DNA of 64,000 nt. It comes from CAVSUR01 sp963731285 (GTDB taxonomy: Bacteria; Actinomycetota; Actinomycetes; Streptosporangiales; Streptosporangiaceae). Positions 42,875 to 50,978 of this stretch are shown here, piece after piece. The first letter of the stretch is position 1, and each line of letters begins with the position of its first letter. The notes beneath the pieces are model-generated. The model made no database searches, had not been told where the DNA came from, and saw only the letters and a program-made list of their open reading frames with translations. Both the position numbers and the translations under genes were made by a program. The stretch spans positions 1,040,798-1,104,797 of the forward strand of contig CAVSUR010000001.1 of the NCBI GenBank assembly GCA_963731285.1, written 5' to 3'.

Positions 42875-45409
42875 TCAGCTCCGGATCCGCGAGTTGTCCG
42901 GGTCGAACAGCGGTGTGCTGCCGGCCACCGCCACGGTCACCGGGTAAGCGTCGCCGAAGCACTCCACCTGGAGCTGGGTGCCCACCACGGCCTGGGCCGG
43001 CGGCAGGTAGGCGAGCAGTAGGTGCTTACCCACCGACGGGCCGGACCCGGCGCTAGTCGCATACGATGGCCGGCCCTTGGCGTCCACCAGCCGCTCCCCG
43101 GCCGCGGACAGCACCGGCTCGCCGCCCAGCATGTACCGGTCCGGGCCGCCACTGGCTGCGCGGTGGCCGTCCACGGTGAGCGTGCACAGCACGGCGGCGG
43201 GCGGCTCGTCCCGCTGGGCCAGGTAGACGTCCTTGCCGATGAACTCCTGCGCCTTGACCCGGGGCCGGGTCATCCCGGCCTCGACCAGGGTGTAGTCGGC
43301 GGTCAGCTCCGCTCCCATGGCCCGGTAACCCTTTTCCAGCCGCCCGGTGGTGCCGTACACCCCGATGCCGACCGGGACCAGGCCGTGCGGCGTGCCCGCA
43401 TCCCACAGCGCGTCCCACAGCCGGGCGCCCTGCTCCATCGGCACGTGCAGCTCCCAGCCGAGCTCACCCACGTAGGAGATCCGGGACGCCAGCACGGTGA
43501 GGCCGGCCACCTCGATCTCCCGGCAGGTGCCGAACGGGAAGCCGGCATGGCTCAGGTCGGTCGCGGACACCGACTGCAGCACCTCGCGGGCTCGCGGCCC
43601 CCACAGCCCCAGCGTGGCCTGGGCCGAGGTGAGGTCGGCCAGCGCGGCCGTGCCCGCCGCGGGCAGGTGGTCGGCGAACCACTTGAGGTCGGACATGCCG
43701 GTGGCGCCGCCGGTCACCACCCGGAACCGCTGCGCGCCGAGCCGCATGATGGTCAGGTCGGCCTTGAAGCCGCCCCGCTCCTCCAGCAGCGAGGTGTAGA
43801 CGACCCGGCCCGGCTGCACGTCGAGCTGGGCCACGGCCAGCGACTGCACCACGTCCAGCGCGGCTGGGCCGGTGACGTCGAAGATGGCGAACGCGGACAG
43901 GTCGGTCAGCCCGCAGGACTCCCGCATGGCCAGGTGCTCGGCGTTGATGATGGGCGACCACCAGCGGGCGTCCCACTCCGCGTCCCGTGGCATCAGCTGC
44001 CCGGCGTACCGCTCCAGCAGGCCCTCGTTGGCCGCGTACCAGTGCGGCCGCTGCCACCCGGCGGTCTCGAAGAAGACCGCGCCCAGGTCGCGCTCGCGCT
44101 GGTAGACCGGGCTGACCCGGGACCGGCCGGACTCCCACTGCTCGGCCGGGTGCACGATGCCGTACATCTTGTTGAAGCCCTCGCGGGCCCGGGCCCGGAC
44201 ATGCTCGGTGGTCCGCTGCGCCGGGTAGAACCGGGCGACGTTGGCCTCGTCGATGTCCACCGTGGGCACCTGGCCGGACATCCACTCGGCCACCGCGCGG
44301 CCGACCCCCGGCCCTTCCTTGATCCAGCTGGCCGCGGCCGACCACAGCCCGGCCACCTCGGGTGTCTCACCCAGCACCGGATGGCCGTCCGGGGTCATCG
44401 AGATCAGCCCGTTGATCGCGTACCGGATGCCGACCTTCTCGTCGCCGAGCAGCTCGGGCATCAGCTCCAGGGCCTCGGCCAGCTGCGGGTCGAAGTCGTC
44501 CTGGGTGAACGGCAGCTCGGTCGGGGACAGCGCCGATTCCTCGATCGACGGGATCTCGTCCGGGCCGATGATGATCGGCCGGTGCGCGTAGGAGCCGACC
44601 TCCATGTCGCCGCCGTGCTGCCGCTCGTACATGTTGGTGTCCACGTCGCGGACGATCGGGTAGGAGATCTCCCCCGGGGTGCCGGCGAACAGCGGGATCG
44701 GGCCGACGCTGATCATCTGGTGCACGATCGGGGTCAGCGGGATCCGGGCGCCGGCCATCCGGGCCAGCCGCGGGCTCCATACCCCGCAGCAGATCACGCA
44801 GACGCCGGTCTCGATGTCCCCGGCGCTGGTCCGCACCGCGGTGACCCGCGGCCGCCCGCGCTCGTCGGTGCCCTCCGTGTCGATGCCGAGCACCTCGGCC
44901 CCGGCCACCACCTGCAGCGCCCCGGACTGCTGGGCCTCCTCGCGCATCAGCGTGCCGGCCCGGAGGGAGTCGACCACGCCCACCGTCGGGAAGTACCCGC
45001 CGCCCAGGATCACCGATTCATCCAGGTAGGGCACCAGCTTGCGGACCTCGGCGGGCGAAATGACCTGGGCCGGGATCCCCCACGCCTTGGCCGCCGAGCA
45101 GCGGCGGCGCAGCTCCGCCATCCGGGCCTCATTCCGGGCCACCTCGATGCCGCCGCTCTGCGTGAACACGCCGAGGGCCTGGTACTGCTCGGTGCTGTCC
45201 TGGGTCAGCTCCATCATCATCTTCGAGTACTCGATCGGGAAGATGAAGTTGGAGGCGTGCCCAGTGGATCCGCCCGGGTTCGGCATCGGGCCCTTGTCCA
45301 CCAGCACCAGATCCCGCCAGCCGAGCCGGGCCAGGTGGCAGACCAGGCTGTTGCCGACGATCCCGGCGCCGATGATGACGGCGCTGGCCCGGCCCGGGAA
45401 GTCACTCAT
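42875..45409 (-). CDS. Dimethylglycine/sarcosine dehydrogenase (FAD + folate domains)
   Basis: An 844-residue two-part enzyme. Residues 1-390 are a DAO-type FAD domain: ASAVIIGAGIVGNSLVCHLA and GGSTGHASNFIF, where His51 corresponds to the covalent-FAD histidine of mammalian DMGDH. From about residue 430 to the end is the GcvT-like folate domain (RDLGAVFFETAGWQRPHWYA, LTDLSAFAIFDVTGPAALDV, YVGELGWELHVPMEQ). The family oxidises dimethylglycine to sarcosine and delivers the methylene to THF. With etfB starting 5 bases downstream, it is probably a true dehydrogenase using Etf rather than an oxidase. ATG 45409 has GAGGATC upstream. Sarcosine as substrate is not excluded. Confidence 0.85.
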   Translation of the reverse strand: MSDFPGRASAVIIGAGIVGNSLVCHLARLGWRDLVLVDKGPMPNPGGSTGHASNFIFPIEYSKMMMELTQDSTEQYQALGVFTQSGGIEVARNEARMAELRRRCSAAKAWGIPAQVISPAEVRKLVPYLDESVILGGGYFPTVGVVDSLRAGTLMREEAQQSGALQVVAGAEVLGIDTEGTDERGRPRVTAVRTSAGDIETGVCVICCGVWSPRLARMAGARIPLTPIVHQMISVGPIPLFAGTPGEISYPIVRDVDTNMYERQHGGDMEVGSYAHRPIIIGPDEIPSIEESALSPTELPFTQDDFDPQLAEALELMPELLGDEKVGIRYAINGLISMTPDGHPVLGETPEVAGLWSAAASWIKEGPGVGRAVAEWMSGQVPTVDIDEANVARFYPAQRTTEHVRARAREGFNKMYGIVHPAEQWESGRSRVSPVYQRERDLGAVFFETAGWQRPHWYAANEGLLERYAGQLMPRDAEWDARWWSPIINAEHLAMRESCGLTDLSAFAIFDVTGPAALDVVQSLAVAQLDVQPGRVVYTSLLEERGGFKADLTIMRLGAQRFRVVTGGATGMSDLKWFADHLPAAGTAALADLTSAQATLGLWGPRAREVLQSVSATDLSHAGFPFGTCREIEVAGLTVLASRISYVGELGWELHVPMEQGARLWDALWDAGTPHGLVPVGIGVYGTTGRLEKGYRAMGAELTADYTLVEAGMTRPRVKAQEFIGKDVYLAQRDEPPAAVLCTLTVDGHRAASGGPDRYMLGGEPVLSAAGERLVDAKGRPSYATSAGSGPSVGKHLLLAYLPPAQAVVGTQLQVECFGDAYPVTVAVAGSTPLFDPDNSRIRS

Positions 45410-45446
45410 GGCTGATCCTCGCTGCTCGCACGGCTTATAGTATCCG

Positions 45447-45460
45447 ACTGATATATCAGT
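45447..45460. promoter_or_regulatory. Palindrome between the DMGDH and GntR genes
   Basis: ACTGATATATCAGT is a perfect 14-bp palindrome, flanked by a further CC...GG match, in the 67-base gap between the divergent dehydrogenase and GntR genes. It is likely the operator of the GntR protein. Confidence 0.6.
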
Positions 45461-45476
45461 TGGTAGACTAGGACGC

Positions 45477-46175
45477 GTGGATGCCATGGTCAAGCCGCCG
45501 GGGCCGCACCCGGACCGGGCCGGCGGCGGCCCGGCCGAGCCACGCTCACTGGCCGACCTGGCCTACCGGCAGATCCAGGATCTGCTGGTCAGGCTGGCTA
45601 TCCGGCCCGGCGCGCCGATCAACGAGGAAGACCTGTGCCTGCGCCTGGGGCTGGGCCGGACCCCGGTCCGGGAGGCGCTCAAGCGGCTGGAACACGAACG
45701 GCTCGTCGTTGCCTACCCGCGGCGCGGCACGTTCGCGACCGAGATCAACGTCACCGACCTGACGCACATCTTCGAGGTCCGCGCGGTGATCGAGCCGGCC
45801 GCGGCGGCCAGCGCCGCCCGGCACGCCACCCCGGCCGACCGGGCAGTGTTCGAAGCGCTGGCGGCCGAGCTGACCTCGGCGGCGGCCGAACTGGGCGGCC
45901 AGCCGGGCGAGCTGATGACCCTGGACATGCGGATCCACCGCGCCATCTATGCCGCGACGCACAACCCGTATCTCGAGGACACCCTGATCCGCTACGGCAA
46001 CCTGGCCACCCGCATCTGGTGCCTGTTCCTGGACCGGCTGGCCGGCATGGCGGCGCACGTCGCGGAGCACGGCGAACTGCTGCAGGCACTGGCCGAGGGC
46101 GACGCCGGGCAGGCCGCCGAGATCGCCCGGCGGCACGTCATCGAGTTCGACCGGGCCATCCGCACGGTTATCTAG
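45477..46175 (+). CDS. GntR/FCD-family regulator
   Basis: A 232-residue regulator. RQIQDLLVRLAIRPGAPINE then DLCLRLGLGRTPVREALKRL is the GntR winged helix; the C-terminal all-helical FCD domain has the metal-site pattern (Asp in TLDMRIHRAIYAATHNPYL, His in AEHGELLQAL and RRHVIEF). GTG 45477 or ATG 45486 may start it. It is divergent from the dimethylglycine dehydrogenase/Etf operon and most likely represses it. Confidence 0.88.
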   Translation: MDAMVKPPGPHPDRAGGGPAEPRSLADLAYRQIQDLLVRLAIRPGAPINEEDLCLRLGLGRTPVREALKRLEHERLVVAYPRRGTFATEINVTDLTHIFEVRAVIEPAAAASAARHATPADRAVFEALAAELTSAAAELGGQPGELMTLDMRIHRAIYAATHNPYLEDTLIRYGNLATRIWCLFLDRLAGMAAHVAEHGELLQALAEGDAGQAAEIARRHVIEFDRAIRTVI

Positions 46176-46187
46176 GTCCGGGGCTGG

Positions 46188-46341
46188 TCAGCTGAAGTCG
46201 TGGCCCTGTCCGATGTCCTCGATGAGGCCGGGGCGGGTGGGCTTCCAGCCCAGGAGCTCCTGGGTGATGGTGCTGGAGGCGGGCATGTCGGTGCTGAGCA
46301 GGCGCGCGAGCATGCCCCCGTACTCCCCCGGCCCCGGCTTT
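46188..46341 (-). pseudogene. C-terminal fragment of an NAD(P)-dependent epimerase/SDR
   Basis: Reading the minus strand into the stop at 46188 gives YGGMLARLLSTDMPASSTIT, then QELLGWKPTRPGLIEDI and GQGHDFS, the typical tail of an NAD-dependent epimerase/dehydratase. The frame is closed by a stop upstream, and no other part of such a gene is nearby. It is a remnant of about 50 codons left by deletion. Confidence 0.55.
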
Positions 46342-46364
46342 CAGCCTGACGCCCAGCGCACATA

Positions 46365-46401
46365 AAAGCAGGGGCCGCCGGCTACGGCCGGCGGCCCCTG
46401 C
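46365..46401 (-). terminator. Rho-independent terminator of the permease operon
   Basis: A perfect 15-bp stem, GCAGGGGCCGCCGGC with its complement, around the loop TACG (46368-46401), followed on the minus strand by TTTT. It lies 27 bases beyond the permease stop. Confidence 0.85.
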
Positions 46402-46427
46402 GTGGCCCGCTGCGCTATTCGGCTCTG

Positions 46428-48056
46428 CTATTCGACTGGGATCTCCTTGTTGATCAGGCCCAGATCGATGCCTTGCCGGTTGCGCACCACCCGCGCGATC
46501 ACGTAGACCACGATGGCCAGCACGTACATCGCGCCCATGAAAATCAGCGAGTCATGGCTGTTCACGAAGTACAGATCGTTGCTCAGCCACTCGTACAGGT
46601 TGAACACGAGCAGACCGATCGTGATGACCCCGGCCACCGGGACGATCGGCACGCCGAGCACCTTGATCCGGCTGGCCGGCGAGGCCCGCCACAGCTCCGG
46701 CTTGATCCACGGCAGGAGCACCACGGCTATCGCGCTGAACAGGTAGGTCACCGCGATGACCAGGGTGGCGTCCAGGGTGTAGGTGCGGAACGTTGACGAG
46801 TACGCGTATATCGCGGCCAGGACGACCGCCGGAAGCAGCATCAGGATCAGCGAATAGAACGGGACCTTCCGCTTCTCGGACACCTCGGCGGCGCGGTCGG
46901 GCAGCACCCGGTCGAAGGCGGCCGCGAAGATGACCCGGGTCGAGGACAGGAACAGCGTGCCCACCCAGCCGAAGAACCACAGGCTCAGCACCAGGATCAG
47001 GATGACCTGGAACGCCGTGTTGTGCACCAGCCAGCCCGCGAACATGAACGGGTACGGCCAGATGCCGAACTGCGGCGTGAGGTTGTAGTCCAGCGAGTTC
47101 AGGTTCTGGTAGAACCCCCAGCCGATGGTCTTGTCCACCAGCAGGAAGAAGACCACCGTGAGGCAGACCGTGATCCACAGGCCGGCGAACATACCGGTGA
47201 ACACCCGGCGGAAGTCACTCGCGCCGCGGATCTCGCCGTACAGCGTGCTGCCCCAGTTCGGCCACAGCAGGAAGAACATAAAGGCCGGCACGAGCAGCAT
47301 CGTCGGCCCGAGCGGGCCGAAGCCCAGCGGCGAGGTGGTGTAGCCCGCCTTGGCCGCGGCGTGGTTGGTCGCGGCGTAGGCGTTGTGCACCCCGAACAGC
47401 TTCTGGCCGTAGAGGTTGAACGAGCTCACGAAGTCGGCGTGCGAGTTGATCAGCAGCAGGATCACCACGACGGCGAATCCGATCATCCCGCCGACGAAAG
47501 CGTACTTCTGGATCCGGGCGTAGCCCGCCATGCCCAGCGAGACGAGCAGGCCGGCGATGACGATCGTGAGCAGCGTGACGATGAAGATCCCGTTGTTGGT
47601 GCCGAACCAGGCCGCCCCGCCGTTCGGCCAGGTCCACTTGAGCGTGGCCCAGAGCGGCTCGAACAGCTGGACCGACAGGATGTTCCCGTAGATGGGGGCC
47701 CACAGCCACAGGATGAACCACCAGCCGGTGGCGGCCATCACGAAGCCGAGCCCGCTGCCCAGGATGCGGCTCTGCCAGACGTAGTCACCACCGGCCCGCG
47801 GGATCGTGACGATCAGCCCGGAGTACGCGATCACCAGGAACGAGACCCAGATGCCCGAGATGATCGTGGCCGTAATGAATTGGCCCTTGGGGAACGCCGG
47901 CCCGGCAAACGTGAACTCATAGATACCGAGCGTGACGAAGTTGGTCGCCAGGCAGGCATAGATGATGGAGTCGCGGACGGACCAGCCGCGGACCAGGCCG
48001 GTGGCTTTACGCAAGAAGAGTGTTGGCGTCTCGCCGCCAATTGCGTCAGTTGCCAT
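46428..48056 (-). CDS. APC-superfamily amino acid/amine permease
   Basis: A 542-residue protein with about twelve to fourteen hydrophobic helices. GLVRGWSVRDSIIYACLATN near the N-terminus, VTIPRAGGDYVWQSRILGSG and the late SSTRVIFAAAFDRVLPDRAA are APC family features. Helices such as FMFFLLWPNWGSTLYGEIRG are unusually rich in Trp and Tyr. The transported compound is not known; the surrounding genes suggest choline, betaine or another methylated amine. ATG 48056 is chosen because GGAG lies 6 bases before it. It follows the metallophosphoesterase by 74 bases in one operon ending at a strong terminator. Confidence 0.82.
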   Translation of the reverse strand: MATDAIGGETPTLFLRKATGLVRGWSVRDSIIYACLATNFVTLGIYEFTFAGPAFPKGQFITATIISGIWVSFLVIAYSGLIVTIPRAGGDYVWQSRILGSGLGFVMAATGWWFILWLWAPIYGNILSVQLFEPLWATLKWTWPNGGAAWFGTNNGIFIVTLLTIVIAGLLVSLGMAGYARIQKYAFVGGMIGFAVVVILLLINSHADFVSSFNLYGQKLFGVHNAYAATNHAAAKAGYTTSPLGFGPLGPTMLLVPAFMFFLLWPNWGSTLYGEIRGASDFRRVFTGMFAGLWITVCLTVVFFLLVDKTIGWGFYQNLNSLDYNLTPQFGIWPYPFMFAGWLVHNTAFQVILILVLSLWFFGWVGTLFLSSTRVIFAAAFDRVLPDRAAEVSEKRKVPFYSLILMLLPAVVLAAIYAYSSTFRTYTLDATLVIAVTYLFSAIAVVLLPWIKPELWRASPASRIKVLGVPIVPVAGVITIGLLVFNLYEWLSNDLYFVNSHDSLIFMGAMYVLAIVVYVIARVVRNRQGIDLGLINKEIPVE

Positions 48057-48130
48057 GCTCATCTCCAGTTGGGGGGCTTTTGTGTGGCTAGGCAAGCCTA
48101 TTGCCATCCGACCGTAAATGTTGGTGAAAC

Positions 48131-49069
48131 TCAGCCGTTCACGAGAAGGTATTTGGTAACCTTCCCCTTCTTCGGATTCAGCTCGAGTACGGCGCCCTGC
48201 AAGACGCCGTCGCCGTAGACGCTGCCGGGGTTGATGGCCAGCGTGCGGCCCATCTTCTTGATGCCGCGGCTCTCGTGAATGTGGCCGTGCACCGACAGCA
48301 TCGGCTGGTAGCTGTTAATCGCGTCGCGGACCGCCTTGGAGCCCACCGGTTTCATCACCGCGCCGCCATGCATAGGACGCATCTGATCGTCGAGTGCCGG
48401 GGCTTCATCCAGCCCGGTCCCGTATGGCGGCGCATGGAAATTGAAGATGGCCCGCTCCATGTCCGGAATCTGGGCGACGACCGCGTCAATCTTTTCCTTG
48501 AGCTGTTCTTCCGGGGCTTCCCGGAACGTGTCCCACGGCGTCGGGTTGGTCCAGCCCATCGAGACCAGGTGGAAGCCGTCGAGGTCGAGCGACTTGGCCT
48601 CGCCGAACGTGACGTTCGGCGACGACTCGATGATGTCGTCGATCTCCCAGATGTCGTCGTTGCCGCCGTTCAGGATGCACGGGATCTGGCCGCCCTTGAG
48701 CTTCCCGTCGGCCATGTCCAGCCAGCGGTCCAGCGAGGCCGTCATCTCCTGGCTGAACCGGCGGTCCACCGCGCCCTCTTCCGCGCTGAGGTTCTGCAGC
48801 TCATCCGGGGTGACGATGGCCGGGTAGTAGCCCTTGTTGCGGATCTGCTTCTGGACTTCGTCCAGTTCCGTCTGGGTGTCCATCCGGATGGCCTCGCCAC
48901 GGACGGTGGCCTGCCAGTAACCGGTGTGCGCCACGATCGGCACCATCACCTTGCCGGTGACGTCGCCGCCCAGCACGACCAGGTCGGCCTTGTAGAAAGC
49001 GGCCGAGTTCAGGAACTTCCGCCAGCACACCTCGGAGCCATGGATATCGGTCGCGAAGAAGACCCTCAT
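48131..49069 (-). CDS. Calcineurin-like metallophosphoesterase
   Basis: A 312-residue phosphoesterase with complete two-metal motifs: FFATDIHGS (Asp8, His10), VVLGGDVTG (Asp36), LNGGNDD, FNFHAPPYGTG and SVHGHIHES. TLAINPGSVYGDGV is the usual closing motif. Its substrate is unknown. It is the first gene of a two-gene operon with the APC permease, so a role in handling a phosphorylated or internalised amine is possible. ATG 49069 is the natural start. A GTTGCGCAAC palindrome lies 77 bases upstream. Confidence 0.85.
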   Translation of the reverse strand: MRVFFATDIHGSEVCWRKFLNSAAFYKADLVVLGGDVTGKVMVPIVAHTGYWQATVRGEAIRMDTQTELDEVQKQIRNKGYYPAIVTPDELQNLSAEEGAVDRRFSQEMTASLDRWLDMADGKLKGGQIPCILNGGNDDIWEIDDIIESSPNVTFGEAKSLDLDGFHLVSMGWTNPTPWDTFREAPEEQLKEKIDAVVAQIPDMERAIFNFHAPPYGTGLDEAPALDDQMRPMHGGAVMKPVGSKAVRDAINSYQPMLSVHGHIHESRGIKKMGRTLAINPGSVYGDGVLQGAVLELNPKKGKVTKYLLVNG

Positions 49070-49145
49070 CTGTTCACCCTGTGCCTTCCTCTGCGCAGCT
49101 GCCCCGCCGGGTTCGCCGCGGGCCACACGCGCAGGTTCGGGGCGC

Positions 49146-49155
49146 GTTGCGCAAC
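49146..49155. promoter_or_regulatory. GTTGCGCAAC palindrome upstream of the phosphoesterase/permease operon
   Basis: A perfect 10-bp palindrome, with a further half-site (TGTGCAAC) at 49169. The same half-site GTTGCG/CGCAAC recurs at the second IclR gene (50208-50246), suggesting one regulator for both. Confidence 0.45.
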
Positions 49156-49289
49156 TCCCGCGCGTACTGTGCAACGTCTAGCATCCGGCTGAAACCGCCG
49201 TCAAGCCGGACAGAGCGAATTAAGACCGCACCCCCACCCACCTCCCCTGCCCCCTTCACTGCCGGACCGGCGAGAGAAGGCCGTTACTC

Positions 49290-50063
49290 CTAGTGCGCGA
49301 CTTCCTCGGGCAGCTCATACCAGCGCACCCCGTCGCCGACCCGGGCCCGCATCTTCCACTTCATGCCCTTCGGGACCGCATCGGCGATCTCGCGCAACTG
49401 GCTGGCCTGGGCCAGTGGGTCGTATTCCGCGCCTGGGCAGACCAGCGCCGGGCTCTCGGCCAGCAGCCCGGGCAGTTTGTCCAGGTTCCCGGTGACGGTC
49501 CGCCACCAGCCCCAGTCCCCGGCCAGTACCTTGCCGAACCGGTCGGTGTCGATGGCGGCCGTGGCTCCCGCGCCGACCGGGAGGCAGGACAGCAACTGCA
49601 CGATGTCCCGGGCGTCCTTTTCGTTCAGCTCGATGATCTGCAGCTTGGACAGCAGCACGTCCACCGAGTCCACGGTGAGCGGCTGCCGGTCGAAATTCGG
49701 CCGGAAGTCCAGCGTGTGGCACATGGTCAGCTGGTTCACCATGACGTCGATGGGCCGCCCGGACGGCGCGTTGAAATACATCTGCCGGTCGCCGTTCAGG
49801 TTGTTGAACCGGCGGTCCGGCTCACAGCCGTTGTCGGCCAGCCAGGCGGCCACGTTCTTGCGGCCCTTGCCCGTGGTGGCGAAGTCCATGTCCTGGTCCC
49901 GGCGCAGCCGCGGCGGGTAGTCCGGGCACAGCACCCGGACGGCCAGGCCGCCGAGGAGTTTCAGGCCGAGGCCCGCAGTGGCGGCGGCCTGGGCCAGGCC
50001 GAGCGCCTCGGTCAGCGGGTCCTGCGGCGATCCGGGTACCGGCGCATCAGCGGGTTGGGCCAT
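49290..50063 (-). CDS. Nucleotidyltransferase-fold (AbiEii/MNT-like) protein
   Basis: A 257-residue protein from ATG 50063. LGLKLLGGLAVRVLCPDY followed by LRRDQDMDFATTGKGRKNV is the GG...DxD nucleotidyltransferase core. RPIDVMVNQLTMCHTLDF and SKLQIIELNEKDARDIVQLL match the 'nucleotidyltransferase family / AbiEii-like' proteins that often stand alone in actinomycetes. No antitoxin partner is seen beside it. The role is unknown. Confidence 0.65.
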   Translation of the reverse strand: MAQPADAPVPGSPQDPLTEALGLAQAAATAGLGLKLLGGLAVRVLCPDYPPRLRRDQDMDFATTGKGRKNVAAWLADNGCEPDRRFNNLNGDRQMYFNAPSGRPIDVMVNQLTMCHTLDFRPNFDRQPLTVDSVDVLLSKLQIIELNEKDARDIVQLLSCLPVGAGATAAIDTDRFGKVLAGDWGWWRTVTGNLDKLPGLLAESPALVCPGAEYDPLAQASQLREIADAVPKGMKWKMRARVGDGVRWYELPEEVAH

Positions 50064-50207
50064 GCCAGGCCTGCTCTCATCCTGGGCGGCACCGGCAGCG
50101 CTGCCGGGGCCGCGCAATTCCTGCTAAGTCGTTAGCGAGTATGCCACGAACACCAGGAGTGCCAGTTAACTGCCGGTTGACGCACAACGGGCAAATTGGT
50201 CATTCTT

Positions 50208-50246
50208 GGTTGCGTGTCCACGAATTTGGTTGCGGCCAACGCAACC
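50208..50246. promoter_or_regulatory. GTTGCG half-site cluster at the second IclR start
   Basis: GGTTGCG-GCCAA-CGCAACC (50228-50246) is a perfect 7+7 inverted repeat within the first codons, preceded by a direct copy of GGTTGCG at 50208-50214 that overlaps the GTG start. A looser pair, GTTG-N5-CAAC, lies at 50176-50188. Likely autoregulatory sites. Confidence 0.45.
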
Positions 50247-50942
50247 TATCACTCGGCTGAGCGGGTGCTGGCACTGCTCGCGAGCTTCGAGGACGGCCGG
50301 CCAGAACTCAGTGTGACAGAGATAGCCGAAGCGCTGGGCGTGCACAAGTCAACCGCCTCGCGATTGGCCGCCACCCTGGAGCGGACCGGGTTCCTGGCCC
50401 GTTCGGGCCGGCGGTACCGGCTCGGCGTGGAGATTATCCGGCTGGGCAGCCTGGCGCTGCGCGGCGCCGACATCGTGGCCCGGCTGCAGCCCGCCATGGA
50501 CCAGCTGTCCGAGCTGACCGGGGAGACCATCAACCTGGCCGTGCCCGCCGGGCCGGACATCCTGAACGTGGCCGAGGTGCCGAGCAGCTACTTCCTGAAC
50601 AGCTCGGGCGGCTGGATCGGGCGGCGCACCAAGCCGCACGCGGTGGCCAACGGCAAGGTGCTGCTGGCGTTCGGCACCATCCCGGTGCCGGCCACCCTGG
50701 AGCGGTACACCGAGCACACGATCTGCTCGGTGCCGGCCCTGCAGGCCCAGCTGGCCGAGATCCGCCGGGACGGTTACGCCACCGCGGTGGCCGAGCTGGA
50801 AGACGGCCTGGTCGCGGTGGCCGCGCCGGTGTTCAGCCCGGACGGCGCCTGCGTGGCGGCGCTGTCCATCTCCGGCCCGGCCTACCGGATGCCCCCGGAC
50901 AAACTCGACGAGCTCGGCCGGCTGTGTGCCGGTGCTTACTGA
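50214..50942 (+). CDS. IclR-family regulator upstream of an aldehyde dehydrogenase
   Basis: A 242-residue regulator: LSVTEIAEALGVHKSTASRL and AATLERTGFLARSGRRYRLG form the winged helix, and GETINLAVPAGPDILNVAEV through KPHAVANGKVLLAFG and RRDGYATAVAELEDGLVAVA the effector domain. GTG 50214 is preferred; TTG 50196 is also open. It lies 36 bases before the aldehyde dehydrogenase and is probably its regulator. Confidence 0.85.
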   Translation: MSTNLVAANATYHSAERVLALLASFEDGRPELSVTEIAEALGVHKSTASRLAATLERTGFLARSGRRYRLGVEIIRLGSLALRGADIVARLQPAMDQLSELTGETINLAVPAGPDILNVAEVPSSYFLNSSGGWIGRRTKPHAVANGKVLLAFGTIPVPATLERYTEHTICSVPALQAQLAEIRRDGYATAVAELEDGLVAVAAPVFSPDGACVAALSISGPAYRMPPDKLDELGRLCAGAY

Positions 50943-50978
50943 GCTGCTGCCAACGACCGCCGAGGGGGACTGGCGTTA

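Noticed and set aside
43022..45415. A 797-codon open frame on the plus strand opposite the dimethylglycine dehydrogenase
   Set aside because: Composition is Arg/Pro/His/Gly-rich with no recognisable domain; it is an antisense shadow typical of high-GC coding DNA.
49290..50063. AbiE-type phage defence system
   Set aside because: Only a nucleotidyltransferase-fold protein is present, with no AbiEi-like partner beside it.
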